NCBI GenBank assembly: GCA_009777235.1
Contig: WRMH01000012.1
Span: 1-64,000 of the forward strand
DNA length: 64,000 bases
Reading direction: 5' to 3'
DNA from: Oscillospiraceae bacterium
Lineage (GTDB): Bacteria > Bacillota > Clostridia > Oscillospirales > Oscillospiraceae
The first letter of the stretch is position 1, and every line of letters begins with the position of its first letter. Below the pieces are notes generated by a model. That model saw only the letters and a list, made by a program, of their open reading frames with translations. It was not told the DNA's origin and did not search any database. The position numbers were made by a program, and so were the translations under genes. Of the stretch, positions 53,955 to 62,727 are shown in pieces.

Positions 53955-55340
53955 TTATCGGTAATTATCATCAAATAGCATCTCCATCAATCTTGTCCCG
54001 TCCTCAATATAGTTGCCTTTTGAGGCGTCGGCCTCGCTAAAGCACAGTTTTTTTTCAGTGTGGACAGCGGAGGCGAACGCACCTCGGTATGAGGTGTTCC
54101 CCGCTGCGCGAGCGTCGGGGCGCCGAGTGCCGACGGTGCGTTCGCTGACGGCGGAGGTACATTTTTCTCGGCTGTCGTATATGATATACGGGACTTTATC
54201 TCCGTCGTGTCCGCGTGTGCAGAGCAATGTTTTGTGGTCGCTTATGATAAGCATCCTGTAATCTTCATTTATACTGTCAAGCCGCTCTGTCAGAGGGGTT
54301 ATAATCCGCGAGTCAATCCACTCTATGGCTTGCAGCTTGCCCTGCAGGTCGCCGTTGTGCGTACATTCGTCGGGCGCCTCAATATGAATGGCCGCAAAAT
54401 CGTGCGTTTTGAGCGTTTTCGCGGCGGCGTCCACTTTTCCCTCATAGTTTGTTAAAAGCTCTCCGGTAGCTCCCGGCACAACGATTATGCTAAGACCCAT
54501 AAGCATACCAATACCTTGACAAAGCGGCACAGCCGAGATGACAGCGCCGGTTTTTCCGTACTTGTCCGCAAAGCTCGGGAGAGTTGTCATAGCGCCGTCC
54601 GCCCAAAACCAAATCCCGTTTGCCGGGAGCTTGCCCTCCGCTCGGCGCTTTGAATTTATGGGATGATCATCGAGCATACTATGTGCCATGCGTATCAGGC
54701 TCGTCAGCGTTTTGGCATTTTCCGCGGCTTTGCAATCGCCGCCATCGCCCGCTTGCGGCAGCAAGCCGCCAATAGCTTTGCCAATATGATCGTGCGGCGG
54801 CGCAAGGGTCAGCGGGGGTGGTGCGGGGTTGTGGGACAGCGGGGTGTTTTTGCGTTGCACGGCAATATGCCGAAACGAGCCTGATGGGAAAATTTCCATG
54901 CCGGCAGCTTCCAAAGCCTCTCTAAAGCCCTGCATATCAAGCAGTTTTTCAAGTATCTTGTCCGCCAAATCACCGTCTATCGCCCCTGCCGAATGAGATA
55001 ATATCTTTTTTTCTTCAAATGGCATATCGCCGTCCTCAAACGCTACCAGATTACAGCGGTATGCTATGTCTCCCGAACCGAGAGCTATACCTTTTGCCGC
55101 CGCCTCAAGAGGTGCGCGGCCTCCGTAAAAAACCGCCGGATCGCAACCGAAAATAGATAAAATCGCCGTGTCGCTGCCCGGCGTCATGTCCTTTGGCACG
55201 GTCAGCGCGCTGCCGAGCGTCCCGGCGTTTGCGAGTTTGTCCATTGACGGTGTATTTGCGTATTGCAGCGGCGTTTTCCCATTCAGCAAAGGCTGCGGGT
55301 CATCGGCCATACCGTCACCGATTATCAATACATATTTCAT
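53955..55340 (-). CDS. apgM: 2,3-bisphosphoglycerate-independent phosphoglycerate mutase, ApgM type
   Basis: A 461-residue alkaline-phosphatase superfamily enzyme that interconverts 3- and 2-phosphoglycerate. MKYVLIIGDGMADDP holds a metal site, TPGSDTAILSIFGCDP the catalytic Ser, and HIEAPDECTHNGD and LIISDHKTLLCTRGH the remaining metal ligands. An Ala/Arg-rich insert near 415-440 (YDSREKCTSAVSERTVGTR...) breaks the last conserved block. A 43-bp repeat (R1) lies 61 bp upstream, placed as in front of the two DUF1016 genes. Confidence 0.9.
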   Translation of the reverse strand: MKYVLIIGDGMADDPQPLLNGKTPLQYANTPSMDKLANAGTLGSALTVPKDMTPGSDTAILSIFGCDPAVFYGGRAPLEAAAKGIALGSGDIAYRCNLVAFEDGDMPFEEKKILSHSAGAIDGDLADKILEKLLDMQGFREALEAAGMEIFPSGSFRHIAVQRKNTPLSHNPAPPPLTLAPPHDHIGKAIGGLLPQAGDGGDCKAAENAKTLTSLIRMAHSMLDDHPINSKRRAEGKLPANGIWFWADGAMTTLPSFADKYGKTGAVISAVPLCQGIGMLMGLSIIVVPGATGELLTNYEGKVDAAAKTLKTHDFAAIHIEAPDECTHNGDLQGKLQAIEWIDSRIITPLTERLDSINEDYRMLIISDHKTLLCTRGHDGDKVPYIIYDSREKCTSAVSERTVGTRRPDARAAGNTSYRGAFASAVHTEKKLCFSEADASKGNYIEDGTRLMEMLFDDNYR

Positions 55341-55400
55341 ATCCGAAAAGCCTTTCTAAGCCGTCAGTAAATGCAGCGTCCACGCTAAAGTGTTGGTATA

Positions 55401-55453
55401 TCCCCAACACACAAAGTCTATCAAAACGCCAACGCAAATGCAACCACTACTTG
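55401..55453. repeat. Direct repeat R1
   Basis: Begins ccccaacacacaaagtctat and ends caacgcaaatgcaaccacta. Shares 43 bp with R2 and R3 and more with R3. On the minus strand it sits 61 bp before apgM. A gtgttgg/ccaacac hairpin overlaps its edge. Confidence 0.9.
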
Positions 55454-55596
55454 CCTTTGTAAAAAATAGGGGATGCCATTTAATTGTACAATAAACCTCC
55501 CCATAACCCCTTAGTGACTGAACACCGCTTATTCGCTCTTTGTCTGACAATGGTTGCATTTACCTTGTCCAGTCAGCACAAAATAAATTTTATACT

Positions 55597-55646
55597 AAAA
55601 ATAAGTCCGTGAAGGTTTGATTTATCAGACTTCCACGGACTTATTT
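55597..55646 (-). terminator. Intrinsic terminator of the first DUF1016 gene
   Basis: ataagtccgtg and cacggacttat pair with an inner gaag/cttc extension, and TTATTTTTAG follows on the minus strand. It starts 7 bp after the stop codon. Confidence 0.75.
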
Positions 55647-55652
55647 GTTGTG

Positions 55653-56753
55653 TCATTCATCATCGTCTTTCGGTTCATAATAATAATCAATTTCACGCTG
55701 AACATCGCCGCTTGTCAGCAATTTGCGGCGGCTCAAGCGTTCTTTTGCGTGTTCCAAAATTTCTTTAATTTTACGCTCAAATTCTGCCTTTGGCGGCAAT
55801 GCTGTCCAGTATTGGGCTACAGCAATACCCTCTTTATCAAGTTCCAAAAGTTCAATTTGTTCCCGGCTTGCACTTGTGCATAAGATAATTCCAATCGGCG
55901 GGTTTTCATGTTCTTGCCGTTCAAATTTATCAAGCCATTTCAAGTAAAACCGCATTTGCCCCATGTACGACGGCTTAAAACGTCCAATCTTTAATTCCAC
56001 CGCTACAAGCCGTCTTAATGTCCTATGGAAAAATAATAAATCGAGTTTGAAATCATCGCTGCCCATCGTCATTCGCACTTGACGGTCAACGAACGTAAAG
56101 CCATGCCCAAATTCCAAAATAAATTTTTCAAGTTCAATCAATATCGCTTTTTCCAAATCTGCTTCGTCAAAATTATCTTTCAAGCCAAGCACATCAAGCA
56201 GATACGGGTCTTTGAAAACATTAAAAGGCACGGCAGACACATCAGAAACTTGTGTGTTTGCAATTTCGCGGCGTTCATATGCTTTGCGGGAAATTTGACG
56301 GCGTAATTCCTTTGTACCTAAATTGCGTTTTGCAGAATCCTGTGCATAATACAACCGCGCTTCGTTAGATTTTTGCGGCAATATTTCAATAAAATGCGAC
56401 CATGTTAATTGTGACGCCAGCTCCGTCACAATTTGAAAATCATCGAATTTTTCAGCAAAACGCATCATTCGGCGCAAATTATGAACATCAAATGTCTTGC
56501 CGTATTTTACCATCAATTTTGACGCCAGCTCCGTCACAATTCGTTTTCCGTATGCGGCGCGGTTGCCATCAAGCACAACGGAATTAACATAATGCCCGAC
56601 TTCCCAATACATCAGCGTAATTTCGAGGTTTGCGTATATGCCGGCGTTTCTTTTTCGGGTTTCAATTATGCCCGCAACATAATTATATATTTGCGAATCG
56701 TCGAACAGCGCTTCGTTTTTTTCAATAATCTCATTTTTATTTTTAGGCATCAT
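55653..56753 (-). CDS. DUF1016 (YhcG-type) PD-(D/E)XK nuclease, complete
   Basis: A 366-residue protein. The N-terminal DUF1016_N domain (about 20-165) has YWEVGHYVN and TWSHFIEILP. The nuclease domain (about 185-345) has LDLLFFHRTLRRLVAVELKIGRFKPSYMGQM with the Asp, Glu and Lys, then PPIGIILC. The biological role of the family is not settled. A 22-bp sequence occurs twice in frame, 108 bp apart (56412-56433 and 56520-56541), giving two copies of IVTELAS. GGGAGCGG precedes ATGATG. Repeat R2 lies 54 bp upstream. Confidence 0.88.
   Translation of the reverse strand: MMPKNKNEIIEKNEALFDDSQIYNYVAGIIETRKRNAGIYANLEITLMYWEVGHYVNSVVLDGNRAAYGKRIVTELASKLMVKYGKTFDVHNLRRMMRFAEKFDDFQIVTELASQLTWSHFIEILPQKSNEARLYYAQDSAKRNLGTKELRRQISRKAYERREIANTQVSDVSAVPFNVFKDPYLLDVLGLKDNFDEADLEKAILIELEKFILEFGHGFTFVDRQVRMTMGSDDFKLDLLFFHRTLRRLVAVELKIGRFKPSYMGQMRFYLKWLDKFERQEHENPPIGIILCTSASREQIELLELDKEGIAVAQYWTALPPKAEFERKIKEILEHAKERLSRRKLLTSGDVQREIDYYYEPKDDDE
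56407..56541. repeat. Two copies of a palindromic 22-bp repeat inside the DUF1016 gene
   Basis: tgacgccagctccgtcacaa is identical at both places. In the first copy it forms a hairpin with 9-bp arms aattgtgac/gtcacaatt around a 9-nt loop (56407-56433). In the second the left arm has one mismatch. Confidence 0.9.
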
Positions 56754-56806
56754 TCCGCTCCCGTTCTTGTTTTATTATTTTGCGCCCAACCTATGCCGTC
56801 TTTCAT

Positions 56807-56851
56807 CCCCCAACACACAAAGTCTATCAAAACACCAACGCAAATGCAACT
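56807..56851. repeat. Direct repeat R2
   Basis: Second copy of the ccccaacacacaaagtctat repeat, one base different from R1 and R3 in the core, ending at gcaac. It lies 54 bp before the start of the first DUF1016 gene on the minus strand. Confidence 0.9.
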
Positions 56852-57085
56852 AAAATTGAGCGGCTTTGCAGGGCGTTAATCCTTTTGCAGTGCTCATCTC
56901 AAAGCCACCACAGTTACTATTCAGACACGGCTCGAATTGGTCTGTAGTACAACACATCACAGCCGCACATTATACGGCAGGAAATAGATTTGTCATTTTT
57001 CAAAAAAGCTCTTTATAAAAACCTTAAAGTGTGGTATCTTGAGATTAATCCAATGAAACTTGGAGGTGGAGTGCTTGCACTCGGT

Positions 57086-57106
57086 ACGGCTCGCGAAGCG
57101 AGCCGT
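57086..57106 (+). repeat. Perfect hairpin
   Basis: acggctcgc-gaa-gcgagccgt followed by tttta, with a second small dyad gtgcttgcac just before it. It may be a terminator read on the plus strand or a copy of the short hairpin family seen at 8454-8518. Confidence 0.6.
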
Positions 57107-57138
57107 TTTACTTTGGAAAAAACACTGTACCGTGTTCC

Positions 57139-57306
57139 TCAATAATGTCGTTTTGTCGCCGAAATACCCGCGCAACTGCCCCGTGGCAAAATGCGGAGAA
57201 GATATTTTTTTCCGTCGATATCAGTGACGCAATATTTTTTGTCCTCTGACCAACCTTTAGTGATTGGTTCTGCGTTTATGAAACGGTCGCCGCCGAGTAT
57301 ATCCAT
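57139..57306 (-). pseudogene. N-terminal remnant of an APH-type phosphotransferase
   Basis: Fifty-five codons begin MDILGGDRFINAEPITKGWS, then DKKYCVTDIDGKKYLLRI. This fits the start of aminoglycoside phosphotransferase/choline kinase family proteins (ITKGWSDDKKY...YLLRIS). After LLRI the frame no longer matches and no kinase core follows. It is a short decayed fragment. Confidence 0.5.
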
Positions 57307-57371
57307 TAAATACTACCGTCCTTATAATTGGAATTTTTTTGTTTTCTAATTCGGCAGTTGCGACTGCCGAA

Positions 57372-57536
57372 TTAAATTTCCGTGACCTTTTTAGGTTTCG
57401 GCCCCGGCTTCACCGGGACGGTGCGCGTAGGCTTCGGCGCGTCCTCCGGGATTGCCCATGATTTACCGAAACGTATAACGCTGGGAATCATTCCCGCACC
57501 GCCCATCCTCTCGCAACAGCGTTGCGAGTTTTTCAT
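57372..57536 (-). pseudogene. Small HTH/excisionase-type gene or remnant
   Basis: Fifty-four codons whose end, MIPSVIRFGKSWAIPEDAPKP followed by a basic tail, is the wing of small HTH_17-type proteins (usual form GRIPGVIRFGRSWMIPKDAEKP). The N-terminal helices are missing or replaced. The start lies in the palindromic repeat shared with 58317 and 58642. Such proteins are common in mobile elements. Confidence 0.45.
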
Positions 57537-57558
57537 TTTCAAACCTCATACCCATTCA
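57510..57558. repeat. Palindrome-plus-tail repeat, copy A
   Basis: ctcgcaac-agc-gttgcgag followed by tttttcattttcaaacctca and taccca. The tail is identical to copy C at 58661-58685 and its first 13 bases to copy B at 58336-58348. The palindrome arms differ but stay paired. Confidence 0.85.
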
Positions 57559-57593
57559 TTTAGTATATGTTTGATACTCCCAAAGCCTATGAC

Positions 57594-58625
57594 TCACCCC
57601 TCGTCACCCTCGTTCTCACTGTCCAAACCCTCCGCTTCCGCCAACTTCCGCAATTCTCGCAGCTTGTTTTGAAGCAAAGCCTTTTGCGGAAGATGTGTCT
57701 GATAGTCGGCAATGAGCGCGGGCGACATACTACGGCTGAGTGCGTACTCCACGACCGTATCGTCTTTTTTTGCGCAGAGAATTAACCCGACGCTTGGGTT
57801 CTCATTCGGCTTTTTAACATCGCGGTCGAGCGCTTCAAGATAAAATTCAAGCTTTCCTAGATGTTCCGGCTTGAAATCGGTGACTTTTAACTCAATAGCT
57901 ACAAGGCAGTGCAAATCGCGATTATACAACAGCAAATCAATGCTAAAATCCTTATTGCCTACCTGTACGCGGTATTCTTCACCCACAAGGGTGAAATCCT
58001 TGCCAAATTCAAGGATAAACTTACACAAATTGGAAATAATGGCTTTGCGAAGCTCCTTTTCTTTGTGCCTTTCGGGAATATCGAGAAATTCAAGAACATA
58101 GCTGTCACGCAAAGCCGACAACCCTGTGCTGCGCTCAATGAATAATTGATTTTGTTCGTTTGAAATCATGGTGCGTTCAAACAACACGCTGTCAACTTGT
58201 CTTTCCAGTTCACGGCTGGAATAATTGTTTTTTGCGGAAAGCAGCAAATAAAACTCTCGTTCTTCGTCACTTTTAGCCCTCGACATAATGGTGAGATTAT
58301 TCGTCCAACTAATTTCTCTCAGCAGTGCTGAGAGTTTTTCATTTTCACAATAAGTTTCGTAAAACTGCTTCATCCTCCAAATATTCTGTGGTGAAAAGCC
58401 TTTTATGCCTTCATAATGTGATTGAACAAAGTCCGAAAATTCCTTGACGGTGGATTTTCCCCACTTTTCGGTTTTAACTTTTTTGCTCACATACAGCCCG
58501 ATGTCCCAATACATATTTATAAGTTCACGATTAACAGCGGAAAATGCCTTTGCACGGGCTGTCTCGATAATTGAAATAACCTCGTCGAAAGCATTGGTGT
58601 TATTAAGTCTTATATTCTCGCTCAT
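57594..58625 (-). CDS. DUF1016 (YhcG-type) PD-(D/E)XK nuclease, complete
   Basis: A 343-residue protein of the same family as the gene at 55653 but of another subgroup. The N-terminal domain has MYWDIGLYVSKKV and LLREISWTNNLTIMSR. The nuclease domain has FSIDLLLYNRDLHCLVAIELKVTDFKPEHLGKLEFYL and PSVGLILCAKKDD. The ATG at 58625 is preferred to GTG 58631 because ATGGAGAAG lies 8 nt before it. The codons for NEKLSALLRE contain palindrome copy B, also found just outside both ends of the gene. Repeat R3 lies 67 bp upstream. Confidence 0.88.
   Translation of the reverse strand: MSENIRLNNTNAFDEVISIIETARAKAFSAVNRELINMYWDIGLYVSKKVKTEKWGKSTVKEFSDFVQSHYEGIKGFSPQNIWRMKQFYETYCENEKLSALLREISWTNNLTIMSRAKSDEEREFYLLLSAKNNYSSRELERQVDSVLFERTMISNEQNQLFIERSTGLSALRDSYVLEFLDIPERHKEKELRKAIISNLCKFILEFGKDFTLVGEEYRVQVGNKDFSIDLLLYNRDLHCLVAIELKVTDFKPEHLGKLEFYLEALDRDVKKPNENPSVGLILCAKKDDTVVEYALSRSMSPALIADYQTHLPQKALLQNKLRELRKLAEAEGLDSENEGDEG
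58317..58348. repeat. Palindrome-plus-tail repeat, copy B (inside the gene)
   Basis: ctctcagca-g-tgctgagag followed by tttttcattttca. It lies within the coding sequence of the second complete DUF1016 gene. Confidence 0.85.
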
Positions 58626-58641
58626 ACACACTTCTCCATTT

Positions 58642-58685
58642 CTCTCACCAGTGGTGAGAGTTTTTCATTTTCAAACCTCATACCC
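58642..58685. repeat. Palindrome-plus-tail repeat, copy C
   Basis: ctctcacca-g-tggtgagag followed by tttttcattttcaaacctca and taccca. It lies just upstream of the second complete DUF1016 gene. Confidence 0.85.
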
Positions 58686-58691
58686 AATCTA

Positions 58692-58744
58692 TCCCCCAAC
58701 ACACAAAGTCTATCAAAACGCCAACGCAAATGCAACCACTACTT
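58692..58744. repeat. Direct repeat R3
   Basis: Third copy of the ccccaacacacaaagtctat repeat, nearly identical to R1 over about 53 bp. On the minus strand it lies 67 bp before the DUF1016 start. The rest of 58745-58989 shows a TATAAT near 58880 and nothing else. Confidence 0.9.
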
Positions 58745-58989
58745 AACCTTGTTAAAAACCGGGCGAATCTTCCGGGTCATATTCCAACGAAGGCTCTATG
58801 TTTGACTGCCCCGCCAACCAAAAACACAGCATTTGACGGTCACAATTTTGCGACTTTCAGCTTTTTTGCGTTTTGATGTGATATAATTACTATGTATGTT
58901 TTGATGTGCCTTTTCTGCATTGCGGCACAAATGGCACATCAAATATTCAAAAAATATTCTAAAACCTAAACCATAATGGAGATTTTACT

Positions 58990-60653
58990 GTGAAAGACTC
59001 AAAGACCAAGTTTACAGTCCCCCGTGTAGTTTACTATCTTGCCTTGCTGCTGACATTTTCGTTTATACTTAGTTTTATTGACGCGGCGTATGCCGAGACC
59101 GCTGTTGACGGGCGTGATGAATTTGCGGAAGGCTTTCTTTCCAATTACGTCGTCTCACACCTCAATAGCGCGACAGGCTTTCCCAGTGAGGAGGCAAATG
59201 CCGTTCTCCAAACAAGCGACGGCTATATGTGGTTTGGAGGGTACAACGGGCTTTACAGATATGACGGCTCAAAATATACGATTTGGGATGCCGCTTCGCA
59301 GGACGGCTTTGGCAGCTCCAACATTCGCGCGTTATACGAAGACAAAAGCGGCGTGCTTTGGATCGGTACGAACGATAATGGGCTTGTGGCCTATCAAGAC
59401 GGCAAATTTACCGTATATAATAAATCTCACGGGTTGCCGTCAAACATAATAAGGTCAATAACAGAAGGCGATAACGGTCTATACTGCGCAACGCCCGAGG
59501 GTATATTTATTATTGACGCGGAGCGTAATATTACATTGATAAAACTTCATACCGATATTCAAAATGCGGTGATTTCGATTTGCAGCGATGAAAATAATAA
59601 TATCTTCGCGGCTTTTAACAACGGCGAGCTGTTTGTGTATACAAGCGACGGCCAAACCGTTAGATTTGACAGCGAGTCGGCAATCTATGCCGTCGGCAGT
59701 GTTTCCGGCGGCCGCGTGATAGCGGGAACACGCGAGGGCGATATATTTATTTTGCACTTTGACGGCCGTGATTTTACCCGCCGCGATCTTATATCCACGC
59801 CTTTATCTGTCATTGATTCGTTCTATGAGGACTCAAACGGTTTTATATGGATAGCGGGGCAAGCGGGCATTGGTTTTTTGGACAAAGAAGAAGTCTACCG
59901 CAACGCGGGTAATCCAAACGGCGTGGGGTATTACAGCGATATATGCGAGGATTATCAAAACGGTTACTGGATCACCGCTACAAACGGCGGCATAATTAAA
60001 TTGACGGTCAGCGCGTTTACGGATTTTAACGCTCTAAACAACTTTGAATCAGGCGCCGCAAACGCAATTCTTATGGATAACGGGAATACCTATATCGGAG
60101 CGAACAATGGCTTATATATCTTAGACAGCGCCAAAAAGCCGATCCTCACGGATTTCACCGACACGATAAATACCCGTGTGCGCGGGATTTTCAAGGATAG
60201 TCAGGGGAATATATGGATTTGTACATATTCGCAGGACGGCGTGATCCGCTATAATCCGGCGGCAAATTCGTACAGGAGCTTCACGCCCGACGACGGCCTT
60301 GTTTCAGACAGGACTCGCGTAATACAAGAACTTCCGAGCGGTGTGATCGCCGTTGGGACGGCAATGGATATAATTATAATCTCCAAGGCGAAAATATTTC
60401 GCTGGAAGCGCGAATCATCGCCGCCGCCGACACCTATGATGCCATGTCTTCCGACCGTTCTTACAGAAAGGCAATGCAAAAAGAGGATATTTTAAACGAA
60501 TTTATCAAATGCAAAGGCGCTCAATTCGACCCGCAGGTATGCGGCATTGTAATTGAAATGATAAAGCAGGACGGTTTTGATCACATAGACGTCAACAAAA
60601 TAATTGACCTAAGTGATGATGAAATCACCGAAAATCCACCAAATCTTCTATGA
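58990..60653 (+). pseudogene. Propeller sensor/HD-GYP gene with internal deletion
   Basis: The intact 5' frame (58990-60495, 501 codons) has a signal peptide and many Reg_prop two-component propeller repeats (SDGYMWFGGYNGLYRYDGSKY, DKSGVLWIGTNDNGLV, DSQGNIWICTYSQDGV). Near 60360 the reading switches. From 60363 another frame gives NGYNYNLQGENISLEARIIAAADTYDAM and then an HD-GYP C-terminus to 60653. The end of the propeller, the expected membrane and linker parts and most of the HD-GYP core are missing, and the join is out of frame. The original protein probably broke down cyclic di-GMP. The 5' part may still be secreted. Confidence 0.7.
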
Positions 60654-61239
60654 GCATCAAAACTTCAAATCTGATAGTCGTTCTGCCGGAAACATGCCTG
60701 CCGGAATCATCTTCCGCAAAACTAAAGCCAACGCTGCTGATACGAATGTATTCTATGTCTTCCACTTCGTCGAGCAAGCTCTTGTGCGCGTCATAGTCGC
60801 CCAAGACGACCATTGTCACCGAAACGGTGTTAAAGATCGGGTCTCCGGTACTTTCTTCACCGTCGGCGTCAGGAACAGTCAAATTTACCGGGTTTTGTAT
60901 CGTCTGGCTGATTGGCAGCAGATCGTGACTTTCCACGAGCTTTGTCAGCATAAGGCCGATGTCGCTGCTAAGTGACTCGCTGCTGTAGATGATATGAATA
61001 TCGTCATAGTACGAGACCGCTTCGGCGTGGCGTGCGCGTATATCCGTCTCCGTGGCAAGCGCAAGCTCCATCTGGCTCTTCTCGACGGCAAGCGCGTTGT
61101 ACTCCTCTGTGCTGTCTGACATCCAGTTATACAGCGGCACAAGTACAAATTGGAGCATGATGGTCAGTATTCCTATGCACATCAATCCAAAAAGGAGCGT
61201 TTTCTCACGTTTTGTAAATACTTTCTTTTCGTTTTTCAT
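60625..61239 (-). CDS. pilO: Type IV pilus assembly protein PilO-like
   Basis: A 204-residue inner-membrane protein. One transmembrane helix (about 14-34), a coiled coil (about 40-75) and a periplasmic-type ferredoxin fold follow, the PilO/GspM layout. In type IV pilus machines it pairs with PilN and links to PilM. The start overlaps the end of the pilM-pilN gene by one base. The 3' end overlaps the decayed HD-GYP frame by 29 bp on opposite strands. Confidence 0.75.
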   Translation of the reverse strand: MKNEKKVFTKREKTLLFGLMCIGILTIMLQFVLVPLYNWMSDSTEEYNALAVEKSQMELALATETDIRARHAEAVSYYDDIHIIYSSESLSSDIGLMLTKLVESHDLLPISQTIQNPVNLTVPDADGEESTGDPIFNTVSVTMVVLGDYDAHKSLLDEVEDIEYIRISSVGFSFAEDDSGRHVSGRTTIRFEVLMLIEDLVDFR

Positions 61240-62657
61240 TACTTCATCCCCCCGCCGTTTAGATAAATATCAACAGTGAACGTAAATGTCTCCCCGGTGC
61301 TTCCCGTAAAGCCCTGATACCTGATGTCGCTCACCAAAGGACTTTTTAGAAGCGTTTCAATAAAATCATTGGGGGCTTTGGAATCGGTGCACGATGCCGT
61401 CAGGCGGACGACACCCGTCCTGTCGTTAAAGTTAAACTCTCTGGCAACGACGTCCACGCCGTGGTCGAATATGACCTCGTCGAGCAAGACGGCGTTTGCT
61501 ATCGGCAGTGACCTCTGCCATGCGAACACATTTTCGGCCTGCGTTGAAATTTCATTGAGCGCGATTGTCTCAACGCGCAAGGTCTCTATCTCTGTCAGGG
61601 CTCTTTGAACCTCCGCAGAGCTTAAAAACGCGTTTATGTCGTCAATGTCGTTTCTCAGCACGACTGATTGCGCGAGAAAATAGACAGCCGGCGCTGAGAG
61701 CACGAAAATATAAACAATTAAGAATATAAGCCATGCTTTCTTCGGCCCTTTGGACTTGATATATTTATCAAGCTCGCGCCGGGCGGCGATAAGGTCTACG
61801 TTGCCTCTGCCGAGATATGCCGCAAACAGGCAAAAATGCGCTTCTATCGGCATCGCCTGTTCTCCTCTGCCCTGCACTGCAAGCGCGCAGAGGGTTATCC
61901 CTTCATGCGGGCTTTGCTGCTGCATATACGCAACCTCCGAAGCGCCTATGCCGACATAATAGCTGTGCGTCAGGCTGCCGAGCTTCTGGGATTGGGTAAA
62001 CTGCATGAGGCCGTTCAGGTTGTCTAAAATATAGGTTAGCTTCTCCTGTGCCGCCTCGCCATAGAGCCTTGTGCGCGACATAAAGACATTGCTGCCGTTT
62101 ACAAATATCGCGGTGAGCATGGTCATGCCGTCTATGACATTGACCGCGGCGACGCCTTTTTGCAATTCCGGTTTTTCCGACACAAAGCCCAGCAGCGCCT
62201 CTGTTCCGACGCGGATAGAGCCTAAGGCGATCCCCGCTTCCGCAAAGACGGAGGTATAGCTGTCCACCTGCGCCCGGTTTGCCGCAAATCCCAAAATCGC
62301 GCCTTCGGAAGCCGGCAGAGATGAATAGCCGCATACGATTTCGTCTGATGATTCAAACGAGTCCGCAAAGTCGTCCCGAATCAGATTGAGATATTGCTTT
62401 CGCGAAAGTCTTGGCGACGATATTTTGCGGTTTAGCAGCGAACTGCCATCCACAACAAGCGTCACTTTGCCGGTAAAGAGACTCGGGTTTTTCCGTTTCA
62501 TAGCATTCAAGGCTTCCAGCAATATGGAATGGTCAATGATGGTTCCGTTATACATCACACCCTCGGGCAGAGGCTGCGCGGTATAACTCACCGCCTTTTT
62601 TCCCTCATGCTCAACTGCTTGAATTTGCTCCGCTGAGATATAGATTGATACATTCAT
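61239..62657 (-). CDS. PilM-PilN fusion of the type IV pilus
   Basis: A 472-residue protein. Residues 1-290 have the actin-like PilM fold (SIYISAEQIQAVE start, LVVDGSSLLNRKI, NVIDGMTMLTAIFVNGSNVF). A transmembrane helix follows (about 306-330, AWLIFLIVYIFVLSAPAVYFL) with a PilN-type periplasmic part to the end. The two are normally separate genes. In this order PilM would be tethered to the membrane. It is followed by pilO and preceded by pilC with 91 bp between, where a dispersed 23-bp repeat lies. Confidence 0.75.
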   Translation of the reverse strand: MNVSIYISAEQIQAVEHEGKKAVSYTAQPLPEGVMYNGTIIDHSILLEALNAMKRKNPSLFTGKVTLVVDGSSLLNRKISSPRLSRKQYLNLIRDDFADSFESSDEIVCGYSSLPASEGAILGFAANRAQVDSYTSVFAEAGIALGSIRVGTEALLGFVSEKPELQKGVAAVNVIDGMTMLTAIFVNGSNVFMSRTRLYGEAAQEKLTYILDNLNGLMQFTQSQKLGSLTHSYYVGIGASEVAYMQQQSPHEGITLCALAVQGRGEQAMPIEAHFCLFAAYLGRGNVDLIAARRELDKYIKSKGPKKAWLIFLIVYIFVLSAPAVYFLAQSVVLRNDIDDINAFLSSAEVQRALTEIETLRVETIALNEISTQAENVFAWQRSLPIANAVLLDEVIFDHGVDVVAREFNFNDRTGVVRLTASCTDSKAPNDFIETLLKSPLVSDIRYQGFTGSTGETFTFTVDIYLNGGGMK

Positions 62658-62727
62658 AGACTGTCCTCCACAGTAATTGATTTAGAATTTAGGCTGCGTT
62701 GGTGGTTTGAGCGGGGTATACGTTGCG

